From Patescibacteria group bacterium UBA2772 (lineage in GTDB: Bacteria > Patescibacteriota > Minisyncoccia > Moranbacterales > DUUL01): DNA of 64,000 nucleotides. Within the stretch, counting starts at the first letter, position 1. Each line of letters opens with the position of its first letter. The notes under the pieces were generated by a model that was not told where the DNA came from, searched no databases, and saw only the letters and a list, made by a program, of their open reading frames with translations. A program made the translations under genes and the position numbers. Of the stretch, positions 8,049 to 16,061 are shown one piece after another. The stretch is taken from contig DEIO01000017.1 in assembly GCA_002352545.1 (NCBI GenBank), positions 6,336 through 70,335 of the forward strand, given 5' to 3'.

Positions 8049-8828
8049 ATGATTATTCGATTTTTTGATTGGGATCAGCCAAGAAATGTAACATCTAACA
8101 CCACAGGAATTAAAAGAGACGACAAGGTGGTAGTTGAGCATGAGTGGGGGTCTTTTGTGGTAGATGTCATAATTGTTGATAAGAGTGTTGAGGGGGATGA
8201 TATAGCAGGAAAAGTTGAGAGAAAGGCTACTCCACAAGATTTGGAAATTACATTGAATTATAAAACAAGGGAAGAGGATATGTTGGCTGAGGCTAAAAAA
8301 GAAACAAGAGTTCTTGATGTTCCTATGAAGATTATTGATGTAAAGATAAGTCTTGATGGTAGTTGCGCTGTGGTTGCTTTTGTTGCTGATGGCAGAGTTG
8401 ATTTTAGACAATTAGTTAAGAACCTATCTTCTAGGTACGGTAAATCCATAAGACTTCAGCAAATCGGATCAAGAGATGAAGCTAGGCGTTGTGGAGGCTA
8501 TGGTATTTGTGGAAGAGAACTTTGTTGTAGAAAAATGTCAGGTAATTTAAATAGTATTTCTACGGAAATGGCACGTTGTCAGTTTATTTCACATAGAGGC
8601 TCAGAGAGAATCTCTGGCTTATGTGGTAGATTGATGTGCTGTCTTTCCTATGAAGCAAAGCAATATCAGGAAATGATGAAAGAGCTTCCACAAAGAGGTG
8701 ATATAGTCGATATTTCTGGTGAAAAGGGAAGAGTGATTGAACAGTTAACTTTAAGCAGGAAGTTGAAAGTTGAACTAGAAGATAAATCAATAGCTTTTGT
8801 TAGTGTCGATGAGATAAAAAAGAAATAA
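8049..8828 (+). CDS. ricT: PSP1 domain protein, RicT/YaaT-like
   Basis: 259 residues. The C-terminal half carries the PSP1 fold with the family's Cys-rich signatures: GYGICGRELCC (preceded by RRCGG) and ISGLCGRLMCCLSYE. In Bacillus, RicT works with RicA and RicF in a complex with iron-sulfur clusters that affects Y-complex mRNA processing with RNase Y. The same proteins are widely conserved where no sporulation exists. The conserved cysteines suggest that metal or cluster binding persists here, although no RicA/RicF partner is visible in the window. It sits 43 nt downstream of tsf and is probably co-transcribed. The exact role in this organism is unknown. Confidence 0.8.
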   Translation: MIIRFFDWDQPRNVTSNTTGIKRDDKVVVEHEWGSFVVDVIIVDKSVEGDDIAGKVERKATPQDLEITLNYKTREEDMLAEAKKETRVLDVPMKIIDVKISLDGSCAVVAFVADGRVDFRQLVKNLSSRYGKSIRLQQIGSRDEARRCGGYGICGRELCCRKMSGNLNSISTEMARCQFISHRGSERISGLCGRLMCCLSYEAKQYQEMMKELPQRGDIVDISGEKGRVIEQLTLSRKLKVELEDKSIAFVSVDEIKKK

Positions 8829-8848
8829 TTTTCTATAAAGTGGTAGAA

Positions 8849-9934
8849 ATGGATATACTCAATATTGTATTGATAGTGCTTATTTTCGTCAGTTTAATAG
8901 TGATCATCGCTATTTTTGGTAAGAATTTGAAAAAATTTAAACAGGCTGGAAAAAGTGCGAAACTAAGAAAAGAAATAGGAGCGGGAGATGTTCAGAAAAA
9001 AGGTTTTTCTTTTGGTTTTGTTGCGTCTAAAATTTCAGAGTTTTTTGTGTGGATAGCGGAGACTATTATCAAGGGAGCCAGAAAGGTTTTGCATAGAGCT
9101 CATTCGGGGATTATTGAAATGAAGACAAAAAAGAATGGCAAAAGTTTTAATATAAAAGACACAGACGAAGAGTTGAAGGAAAATATAGAAGAAGAATCAC
9201 CTAAAAATACCTTAGTAAAAAATAAAAGTAAGAGATTTTTCAAACCAACTAATTTCAAAGAAGATAACAATAAGAAAAAGGAAAAAGATAACAAACAAGA
9301 TGATATTGTTAAGGAAGTTAACTTAAAAGAAGAATTTACGAAACAAGATACTACTAAAGAAGGAGCATTGTCTGATTTTTTCCAAAAAAGAAAAAAAGGA
9401 GAGAATCAAGACAGTTTAATTGTCGAGGATAAAACAAAAGACAATATGTCCGAAAATGTTTCTGAGAACAAAAATTTTATTAAAGAAACTAAAGAAGTTA
9501 AAGGAAAAACTAGTTTTTTTAGTAAAATTAATCCATTTAAAAAGGAAGAAAGATTATCTGAAAAAAAGACCTTAATGGAAGAATCGTTTAATGATTTTTC
9601 TGATGGAGTTAAGAAAGTAGACGAAGGTAGGACTCAAGATGAGCAAGATCTCATTAATGGAGTTGTTCGTTCAAGAAAGATTTCTAAAAAAGAAGTGAAC
9701 GATGATGATGCACTTGGCGTTGATAGAAAGATTTTGGAAAAAAAGATTCTTCAGAAGATAGCAACGAATCCAAGGGACATGGAAAGTTACAGGCAATTAG
9801 GGGAATTATATATTAAGATGGAAAATTTTGATGATGCACAAAGTGCATATAAGTTTATTCTGGAAGTCTCTGCTCGTGATATTGATGCGACTAGGAAATT
9901 GGAAAAAATAAAATTATTAAAAAGGTTGAAATAG
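8849..9934 (+). CDS. Membrane-anchored TPR protein, unknown function
   Basis: From ATG 8849 (MDILNIVLIVLIF..) the product is 361 residues; an ATG 9 nt earlier is equally possible. It has an N-terminal transmembrane helix (residues about 4-25), a basic juxtamembrane segment, and a long Lys/Glu/Asp-rich low-complexity region (about 85-270). It ends in one tetratricopeptide-like unit (NPRDMESYRQLGELYIKME.. then DDAQSAYKFIL..). Such proteins are frequent in CPR genomes and may scaffold envelope assemblies, but no specific partner is evident. It lies 11-20 nt after the ricT-like gene in the same direction, suggesting one operon from rpsB to here, followed by the tRNA cluster. Confidence 0.75.
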   Translation: MDILNIVLIVLIFVSLIVIIAIFGKNLKKFKQAGKSAKLRKEIGAGDVQKKGFSFGFVASKISEFFVWIAETIIKGARKVLHRAHSGIIEMKTKKNGKSFNIKDTDEELKENIEEESPKNTLVKNKSKRFFKPTNFKEDNNKKKEKDNKQDDIVKEVNLKEEFTKQDTTKEGALSDFFQKRKKGENQDSLIVEDKTKDNMSENVSENKNFIKETKEVKGKTSFFSKINPFKKEERLSEKKTLMEESFNDFSDGVKKVDEGRTQDEQDLINGVVRSRKISKKEVNDDDALGVDRKILEKKILQKIATNPRDMESYRQLGELYIKMENFDDAQSAYKFILEVSARDIDATRKLEKIKLLKRLK

Positions 9935-9999
9935 TCTATAAAGACAGGATAAATGCTTATCGATGGGCATTGACTTTTTGTTTTATTTGAAATATAATT

Positions 10000-10072
10000 G
10001 CCGATGTAACTCAGTTGGTAGAGTAACTCCATGGTAAGGAGTAAGTCCGCGGTTCAAATCCGCGTATCGGCT
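10000..10072 (+). tRNA. tRNA-Thr (anticodon GGT)
   Basis: Acceptor GCCGATG pairs with TATCGGC (one G-U). D-arm, five-pair anticodon stem ACTCC/GGAGT with loop ATGGTAA (anticodon GGT, reads ACC/ACU), and T-arm with GGTTCAAATCC. The 3' CCA is not encoded. Confidence 0.95.
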
Positions 10073-10102
10073 CAGAAAAAAGATGTTTACAAAATTAATG
10101 AT

Positions 10103-10185
10103 GGGTCGGTGGCAGAGTGGTCAAATGCACCTGACTGTAAATCAGGCGGCGAAAGCCTACGGGAGTTCAAATCTCTCCCGGCCCA
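10103..10185 (+). tRNA. tRNA-Tyr (anticodon GTA)
   Basis: Acceptor GGGTCGG/CCGGCCC with discriminator A. Anticodon stem CCTGA/TCAGG with loop CTGTAAA (anticodon GTA), a long variable arm typical of class II tRNA-Tyr, and T-arm GGGAGTTCAAATCTCTCCC. CCA is not encoded. Confidence 0.95.
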
Positions 10186-10204
10186 CATAAAATAGAATAT
10201 AACT

Positions 10205-10280
<76 letters not shown>

Positions 10281-10282
10281 AA

Positions 10283-10308
10283 AAAACACCCTCAAGGGGT
10301 GTTTTATC
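10283..10308. terminator. Terminator of the tRNA cluster
   Basis: 9-bp stem AAAACACCC/GGGTGTTTT with a 5-nt loop and a T-rich flank. It starts 3 nt after the last tRNA. It is symmetric enough to serve the convergent rnj transcript too. Confidence 0.75.
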
Positions 10309-10366
10309 TTATGCAAATACTCGTTCTATTTTGTAGAATAGTTTTTATTTAGAAGTGTATCGTAGA

Positions 10367-12166
10367 TTAAACTTCGATAATAACTGGAAGTACCATTGGT
10401 CTTCGTTGAGTTTTTTGGAACAAAAATTGTCCAAGATCATCACGAATACTATTTTTGATGTAATCCCAATTTGGTGTTGCTTCTTTAGATGTAGATTTGT
10501 TTATAATTGTCTTTACACGCTTTTTTGTAGCGTTTACTAAGTCAAAGTTCTCTTTGACATAAATAAACCCTCTAGAGGTGACTTGAGGCTCTCCAATAAC
10601 TTCCCTGGTCTTTCTTTCAATTATAGTAACGATTGTAAACATTCCATCTTCTGCCAAGAGCTGTCTGTCTCGCAATACTACATTTCCAACATCTCCAACC
10701 CCAAGACCATCGACCATAACATATGAGCTAGGTACTTTTTCTTGAGATGGAACTCTGTTTCCATTCTTATCAAATTCAAGTACAAGTCCATTCTCTCCAA
10801 GCACAATCTTATCGTCTGCCATTTTCATCATTTTCCCAAGATCTCCATGTACTTTTCGCATGTAGTAGGTTCCATGAGCAGGAATAAGGTATTTAGGTCT
10901 CACTAAGTTGATCATCATTTTCAGATCTTCTTGTGCTCCATGTCCACCAGAGTGAATATCCATCATCTTGTAATGCATAACTTCAGCTCCTTTTTTATAA
11001 AGAGTATCCTTCATTCCCTGAACAGTCCTTTCGTTTCCTGGAATAACCGATGAAGAAAAAACAACAGTATCTCCTTTGTGAATTTTAACAAAACGATGTT
11101 CGTTGTTAATAATTCTCATGAGAACAGCATTTCCTTCTCCTTGTGCACCTGTGCACATGATAGCTACTTTATGGTCTGGATAATTATTTACTTGTTTTAT
11201 ATCAATAAAAGTTGAACTTTTGGCATTGATATAACCAAGCTTTCTTGCTATTTCAACATTATTTCTCATTGAGTATCCATCTACTGCAAGTTTTCTTCCA
11301 TATTGTTCAGCAACTTCAGCAATTTGCTGGATACGACTGATAAGTGATGAAAATGTTGCGGTGATGACTCTTCCCTTTGCTTTTTCAAAAATTGATTCAA
11401 TTCCTTTACGTATTTCAGACTCAGAAACACTATAACCAGGTTTTGTAGAGTCTGTACTATCTGATAGCAACGCAAGAACTCCTTCTGAGCCAAGTCGTGC
11501 AATTTTAGCAATATCTGCTGGTGCATCATTTACAGGAGAATGATCAAATTTGAAATCTCCAGTATGAATTGCTGTTCCACATGGTGTGTGAATGGCTAGT
11601 CCAATTGAGTCTGGGATCGAATGATTCACGTGAAAAAATTCAATTTTGAATTCTCCTAGAGTTAAACGATCAATTTTTCTAACTGTTTTAACGTTCAATG
11701 GGGCATGTTGTTTATAATCCTCTTGTCTTTTGAGAATCATAGCTCTTGTTAGCTCTGTTGTGTAAATTGGGGGATTCCCAATTTCTGGCATGATATGAGG
11801 AATTCCCCCGATATGATCAAAGTGTCCATGAGTGATAATTACCCCACGAATTTTTTTTCTATTTTTTTTCAAGTACTCAATATTTGGGATAATATAATCA
11901 ATTCCCATCATGTCTTCTTCTGGAAACATAAGTCCCATATCAACAATAACAATATCATTTCCATATTCAAAGATTGTCATGTTTCGACCAATCTCTTCAA
12001 ATCCGCCCAATGGAATGATTCTGAAATTACCTTTGTTTTTAGAGATCTGATCTTTTGTAGGTGCTATTTTTTTTCTTGCTACGAAAGGTTTCTTTTTCAG
12101 ATATACCTTTTTGTTTGTAGCAGTAACAGGGATAGTAGCTTTCTCTGGTGTTTTTTTATTTATCAT
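10367..12166 (-). CDS. rnj: Ribonuclease J
   Basis: Metallo-beta-lactamase-fold endo/5'-exoribonuclease for mRNA decay and RNA maturation. 599 residues. The family motifs are IIPLGGFEEIGRNMTIFEYG, the zinc-binding HGHFDHIGG, HTGDFKFD, the beta-CASP region (VITATFSSLISRIQQIAE), and HSGGHGAQEDLKMMI late in the catalytic part. A basic N-terminal extension of about 45 residues (Lys-rich, no known fold) precedes the core. Genomes with RNase J usually lack RNase E, which fits this window's PNPase plus RNase J pair. It follows the isomerase gene on the same strand after a 311-nt structured gap. Confidence 0.97.
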   Translation of the reverse strand: MINKKTPEKATIPVTATNKKVYLKKKPFVARKKIAPTKDQISKNKGNFRIIPLGGFEEIGRNMTIFEYGNDIVIVDMGLMFPEEDMMGIDYIIPNIEYLKKNRKKIRGVIITHGHFDHIGGIPHIMPEIGNPPIYTTELTRAMILKRQEDYKQHAPLNVKTVRKIDRLTLGEFKIEFFHVNHSIPDSIGLAIHTPCGTAIHTGDFKFDHSPVNDAPADIAKIARLGSEGVLALLSDSTDSTKPGYSVSESEIRKGIESIFEKAKGRVITATFSSLISRIQQIAEVAEQYGRKLAVDGYSMRNNVEIARKLGYINAKSSTFIDIKQVNNYPDHKVAIMCTGAQGEGNAVLMRIINNEHRFVKIHKGDTVVFSSSVIPGNERTVQGMKDTLYKKGAEVMHYKMMDIHSGGHGAQEDLKMMINLVRPKYLIPAHGTYYMRKVHGDLGKMMKMADDKIVLGENGLVLEFDKNGNRVPSQEKVPSSYVMVDGLGVGDVGNVVLRDRQLLAEDGMFTIVTIIERKTREVIGEPQVTSRGFIYVKENFDLVNATKKRVKTIINKSTSKEATPNWDYIKNSIRDDLGQFLFQKTQRRPMVLPVIIEV

Positions 12167-12477
12167 TTTGTTTAAATTAGAATATTTTAATTAATAATTA
12201 TACACAAAAAATTTAAATAATTTATTGTGTTTTTTGTAAAATCAAAGACTTAACAAAACTTTCATTTTGAAATTAGAAAACTATGTAATTTTATTTTTAA
12301 GTATTTCGCAACACTTAATAGTTTTCAAAAGATTTACGAAAGAGCAACCAATATTCAAATGTTTTCATGTGAAGGTAGCTCTAGTCTTAGCGTTTATCAC
12401 GAACATTTGTTCTTTGCAAAGCTTTGAGAGACAAACCGTAAAAATAAGTACGGTTTGCTACTCAAAACCTAAAAAGT
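12167..12477 (-). promoter_or_regulatory. Long structured region upstream of rnj (candidate leader)
   Basis: This 311-nt gap holds no convincing gene. On the minus strand it contains a strong hairpin (TTTGAG..CAAACCGTA / TACGGTTTG..CTCAAA, 12423-12466), AGAGC/GCTCT, and GAAC-aaat-GTTC. Close to the gene is a TATAAT (12197-12202) without a good -35. Either transcription reads through from the isomerase and this is a structured intercistronic leader, or a promoter at 12197 gives a short leader. Autoregulatory 5' leaders are known for RNase E; extending that to RNase J here is inference. Confidence 0.35.
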
Positions 12478-13482
12478 TTATTCTTCTAGCATTTTTTTTA
12501 AATCCTCTACCATATCAACAGGGGTTGGGTCTTGATCATACTCATATGCTAAATAATATGAAATCCAATCTCCTAGGATAAAGATATTTACTAGCTTTTC
12601 TAGGTAAGATGTTCCTTCAATTTGAATAATTTCAGCTTCTAATCCCTTTTCTTCATACAATCGTTTAGTAATCATCATTCTTTTTTTTATATGAGGATGA
12701 TCATTCTCATCTTCAAACATCAAAACAAAGAATTTTCCTTGAGGGTTGGTGAACCCAACCATTTCATTGTGACTTAGCTCTGGGAAATAATTCCAGAAAG
12801 CAGGAGTTTTGGAATTTTCGTTGATTTTGATTTTAAGCATTTTGGCTCCGATCTTGAAACGATCGGAGGCGTAAATAATAGGCGTCCTGCCTTTTATTTT
12901 TTTTGCTATTTCTTCACCAGAAATCTCAAGTTCTCTGCTATTAATAGTTGGAAGATTCTTTACAGTATCAGATAATCCAAGTTTTGTCAACACTTCGTTC
13001 ATTGCAACGAGTGCATAGGTAGTTGCATACCTAGGCTGGAAACCTTCAAAATTCATTACATATTTGACGAGAGGTACATTGTTTTCTAGCGAAATTTTTT
13101 CAACTTTTCCACCAGAAGCGAAGGACACAATTGTGGCTCCTAACTCCAGTGCCTCATGGAAGCAGTCTATTGTTTCTTCGGTGTTTCCTGAATAAGACGA
13201 AATAAAGATCAAAGAATCTTTGGTTGCCGCTTTTGGTAAGTTGTAGGTTCTTTGAACATAAAGGGGTAATGAAAATCTAACTTCTTTTGAATTAAGAAAA
13301 GAATTTAGTAACTCGCCAGGGTGCCCAGATCCACCCATTCCACAAATAATTAGATTTGAGTAGTTTTTCGGTAATTCTCCTAGATCTACCTTCTCTACAA
13401 ACTCTTTTCCTAGTTCTAATTGATTAGGATACTCTAGAATCACTCGACGCATATCATATTTGTCGAAGTTTTCTTTTGGCAT
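12478..13482 (-). CDS. Bifunctional phosphoglucose/phosphomannose isomerase (SIS domain)
   Basis: Interconverts fructose-6-phosphate with glucose- or mannose-6-phosphate, feeding glycolysis and nucleotide-sugar synthesis. 334 residues with two SIS domains. The diagnostic parts are NLIICGMGGSGHPGELLNSF, FISSYSGNTEETIDCFHEAL (sugar-phosphate loop) and the active-site segment PELSHNEMVGF with its conserved Glu and His. The family is the PGI/PMI type of archaea and many CPR, not the classical pgi. A spacing of 31 nt from the OppA-type gene upstream suggests a minus-strand run from about 15.9 kb to 10.4 kb. Confidence 0.92.
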   Translation of the reverse strand: MPKENFDKYDMRRVILEYPNQLELGKEFVEKVDLGELPKNYSNLIICGMGGSGHPGELLNSFLNSKEVRFSLPLYVQRTYNLPKAATKDSLIFISSYSGNTEETIDCFHEALELGATIVSFASGGKVEKISLENNVPLVKYVMNFEGFQPRYATTYALVAMNEVLTKLGLSDTVKNLPTINSRELEISGEEIAKKIKGRTPIIYASDRFKIGAKMLKIKINENSKTPAFWNYFPELSHNEMVGFTNPQGKFFVLMFEDENDHPHIKKRMMITKRLYEEKGLEAEIIQIEGTSYLEKLVNIFILGDWISYYLAYEYDQDPTPVDMVEDLKKMLEE

Positions 13483-13513
13483 AGCGTATTAGTTAATTTT
13501 TATGCTTTTAATA

Positions 13514-15229
13514 TTATTTCTTTTTCTTTCTGATTGTTTTTATATACCATTTATTGATATCAGTGAAACGATAAGATAGATTTACTATAGCAGCAGTTTC
13601 GTTGCCTTTTATTTTTGAATTTGTGATATAAACAAATTGTGGGCTACATATGAATAGTGCTGGAGCATCATTTAGGAGTTTGTTTTCGAATTCAGCGTAT
13701 TTACTTTTTCTTTCTTCAAGTGAGATATTTCCTCGAGCGTCACTTAGTAATTTATCAACTTCTTCATTTTCATAAAGTGCAAAATTTTGTCCAGGATTCT
13801 TTTTTCTTGAAGAATGCCAAAAGAAAAAAGGATCAGGATCATTACCAATATAAGGCTGACCATAAAGAACTGATTGATATTCACGTGGAGTAATTGCATT
13901 TTTAAAGGCTAAATCCTCGAGATAAGAGAGTTCTACTTGTACACCAATTTTTTCCCATTGTGCTTTTAAAGATTCTGCTGTTTTTGTATAAGATGGATAT
14001 TCAGCATGCACGGTTAGTTTTATGTTAAGTGTTCCCTCATCTTTCTTTCTAGTCCCATCTTCTTGTTTTTTCCAACCAGTGTTTTCTAGTAACTCTTCAG
14101 CCTTTTTTGGATCAAAAGGATATTTTTCTGCCTGAGTTGTTGTGAAGTCTCCAAACTCTGGAATTATTGGAGAAAAGACTGGAAGTGCATATCCCATAAA
14201 GAAACCATCAATAATTTCCTGTCGATTTGTTCCGTGTATTAAAGCCTTTCTCACCTCAACGTCGGCAAGTGGAACAGATTTTGTTTGATTGAAATATGTT
14301 GCAAAATATTGAGAAGTTTTCAGTACATGTAAATTAGTATCGTTCCTTTGTGAGAAATTATCAATTTCTTCGTATGGTAATGCTGTTAAGCCATTAATTT
14401 CCTTTTTTTTGTATGCTTCGTATAAACTTTCTTTATCACTATAGAAGTCAAAGTTTATTTTTTCTAAGAAAGGTTTTCCAGCGTGGTAGTTTGAGTTTGC
14501 TAAGAGTTGATATGATATAATATTTCCTTCGTCATCTTGCTCGTAGTGTGTAAACACAAAAGGTCCAGAGCCAACTGGTTTCAAGTTAAATTCACTTAAA
14601 AGAAATTTATCACTAGTGATGTTTTTGAAAATATGTTGTGGAAGAATTCCAAAAGTTGTTTTATTTAGAAAAGATGCACTAGCTTCTTTTAATTTGAAGC
14701 TTATAGTGTAGTCGTTTTCAACCTCAACCTCAACCTCTTGCCAATCTCCTCTCAGGACAAGAGGGGCATTAAATAGTTTGTTCTTGATGATTTCTATTGT
14801 GAATGCAATGTCCTCTGCTGTTAACTCAGTATCATCGTGCCATTTTATACCCTTTTTTATCTCAAAAGTATATTTTTTGCCATCTTCTTCAATGCGATAA
14901 TTTTCTGTAATATCATTAATCAGTGCACCGTTTGAGTCATATGTCATTAGCGATGAGAAAATTAACCTTGTTATAGCAAGGTCGGTTTCATTTGTTGGTG
15001 CAAGCACGGGATTTATATAACTAGGTTGACCGATAATTCCTTCGGTATATTCACCTCCAATAGCCGGTACTTCTTCTGTTGCGGCCACATAGTAACGGAA
15101 AGCCCAAGTCAAAATAGATCCAACAAGAATAAATACTGCTAGATATAGAAAAAATTTTTCTTTTTTAGATAAAACTGAACCAAAATTTTTCAATTGATCA
15201 GGAAACGAAAAGCGTAACTGCTTTGACAT
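13514..15229 (-). CDS. ABC transporter substrate-binding protein, family 5 (OppA-like)
   Basis: 571 residues. A short cytoplasmic basic N-terminus is followed by a transmembrane helix (residues about 25-47), then a large extracytoplasmic SBP_bac_5 domain. It includes EGIIGQPSYINPVLAPTNE, IKKGIKWHDDTELTAEDI and PLADVEVRKALIHGTNRQEII, all typical of peptide/nickel-binding proteins. There is no lipobox Cys, so it is membrane-anchored by the helix. No cognate permease or ATPase is adjacent, so it may work with a transporter encoded elsewhere. The substrate, peptide or other, cannot be told from the sequence. Confidence 0.88.
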   Translation of the reverse strand: MSKQLRFSFPDQLKNFGSVLSKKEKFFLYLAVFILVGSILTWAFRYYVAATEEVPAIGGEYTEGIIGQPSYINPVLAPTNETDLAITRLIFSSLMTYDSNGALINDITENYRIEEDGKKYTFEIKKGIKWHDDTELTAEDIAFTIEIIKNKLFNAPLVLRGDWQEVEVEVENDYTISFKLKEASASFLNKTTFGILPQHIFKNITSDKFLLSEFNLKPVGSGPFVFTHYEQDDEGNIISYQLLANSNYHAGKPFLEKINFDFYSDKESLYEAYKKKEINGLTALPYEEIDNFSQRNDTNLHVLKTSQYFATYFNQTKSVPLADVEVRKALIHGTNRQEIIDGFFMGYALPVFSPIIPEFGDFTTTQAEKYPFDPKKAEELLENTGWKKQEDGTRKKDEGTLNIKLTVHAEYPSYTKTAESLKAQWEKIGVQVELSYLEDLAFKNAITPREYQSVLYGQPYIGNDPDPFFFWHSSRKKNPGQNFALYENEEVDKLLSDARGNISLEERKSKYAEFENKLLNDAPALFICSPQFVYITNSKIKGNETAAIVNLSYRFTDINKWYIKTIRKKKK

Positions 15230-15258
15230 TCTTATTTTTTAATCCATTAAAGATATAT

Positions 15259-15274
15259 GAGTTCCTAGGAACTC
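15259..15274. repeat. 16-bp perfect palindrome between secG and the OppA-like gene
   Basis: GAGTTCCTAGGAACTC reads identically on both strands. It lies in the 76-nt spacer between secG and the OppA-like gene. It has no loop or T-run, so it looks more like a protein-binding site than a terminator. Confidence 0.4.
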
Positions 15275-15305
15275 CAAATATCCCTTTGCAATCAAAGTAT
15301 AAAAA

Positions 15306-15542
15306 CTATACGGTTGCACCGTTTGCGGAGACAATGATAGTTGTTAGTGCATTTATTATAAATAAAGCACCAAGGACACCAGAAGAAACAAAAAGAAACT
15401 TTTCGATTCCTCTTTTAGTATAGAATCCACTGAAATCCCCACCAAATGCAGCAGAAAGACCAGATCCTCTATTTTGAAGTAACACAGAAATTATAAGTAA
15501 AACCGAAATCACGATTTGACTATAGGTTAGAAAACTTTCCAT
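15306..15542 (-). CDS. secG: Protein translocase subunit SecG
   Basis: 78 residues with two transmembrane helices (about 4-22 and 50-70) and between them the SecG signature QNRGSGLSAAFGG. It is the small accessory subunit of the SecYEG channel in the cytoplasmic membrane. It lies directly after the small membrane gene at 15554 (11 nt) and before the OppA-like gene, all on the minus strand. Confidence 0.95.
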   Translation of the reverse strand: MESFLTYSQIVISVLLIISVLLQNRGSGLSAAFGGDFSGFYTKRGIEKFLFVSSGVLGALFIINALTTIIVSANGATV

Positions 15543-15553
15543 TTTGAGTATGT

Positions 15554-15907
15554 TTATTTATCTGAGAATGCGTTGATAAAAGAGTTTACAAGACTAATAA
15601 TCAAAACTCCCCAAAGCGCAGACCAGAAACTATTAATTGTAAAAAAGTCAAAGGCACTAGCAACGAAATATAATAATCCAATGTTGATTATTACCACAAA
15701 AGCCCCTAGTGATAGGAATATTAAGGGTAATGACAAAAGCTTAACAGCCGGCTTTATTAGCGCGTTTACTAGGCCAAGTAATGCCCCAGCTTTCAGTAAA
15801 TTGATAAAATTTGTTTCAAATGTAATACCAGAAATAAACCAAGCTGCAATATAAATTGCAATTGCATTACTGATGATGTGGAAACAAATTTTCTTAAAAA
15901 AGGACAT
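15554..15907 (-). CDS. Four-helix membrane protein of the phage-holin-4 superfamily (PF04020-like)
   Basis: From ATG 15907 (MSFFKKICFHIIS..) the protein has 117 residues with four hydrophobic helices. It has the characteristic segment LLGLVNALIKPAVKLLSLPLIFLSLG, as in the widespread PF04020 family of small membrane proteins once labelled holins. The upstream ATG at 15952 would add 15 polar residues and is less likely. Function is unknown; these proteins are chromosomal and not evidence for a phage. Its divergent promoter abuts that of uvrB. Confidence 0.8.
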   Translation of the reverse strand: MSFFKKICFHIISNAIAIYIAAWFISGITFETNFINLLKAGALLGLVNALIKPAVKLLSLPLIFLSLGAFVVIINIGLLYFVASAFDFFTINSFWSALWGVLIISLVNSFINAFSDK

Positions 15908-15976
15908 AACCTTATTTTCTAAAAGCTTTATTTTATAGTCTTTTGGTTTCAAGATAAAACATCTTGTAACATTTAG

Positions 15977-16034
15977 ACTTTAACAAAATCAGGTTTAAAA
16001 GTCAATTGACTCAGTAGGGTTTTTATATTACAGT
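15977..16034. promoter_or_regulatory. Back-to-back divergent promoters sharing a -35 palindrome
   Basis: AGTCAATTGACT (16000-16011) is a perfect palindrome. Its right half is the -35 of a plus promoter (TTGACT, 17 nt, TACAGT 16029-16034) leading to uvrB. Its left half is the -35 of a minus promoter (TTGACT, 17 nt, TAAAGT 15977-15982) leading to the small membrane gene and secG. Confidence 0.5.
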
Positions 16035-16061
16035 AAGGGGACTAAAAATCCTAGAAAAAGA

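Noticed and set aside
9970..9998. TTGACT-17-TATAAT just upstream of tRNA-Thr(GGT)
   Set aside because: The match is good, but the -10 box ends 1 nt before the mature tRNA, so transcription would begin inside it. Read-through from the upstream operon is more plausible.
12267..12581. 104-codon plus-strand frame
   Set aside because: It overlaps the isomerase gene and the structured rnj leader, and has no domain or ribosome binding site.
15554..15907. Prophage based on a holin-like protein
   Set aside because: The family is a common chromosomal one, and no other phage gene is present nearby.
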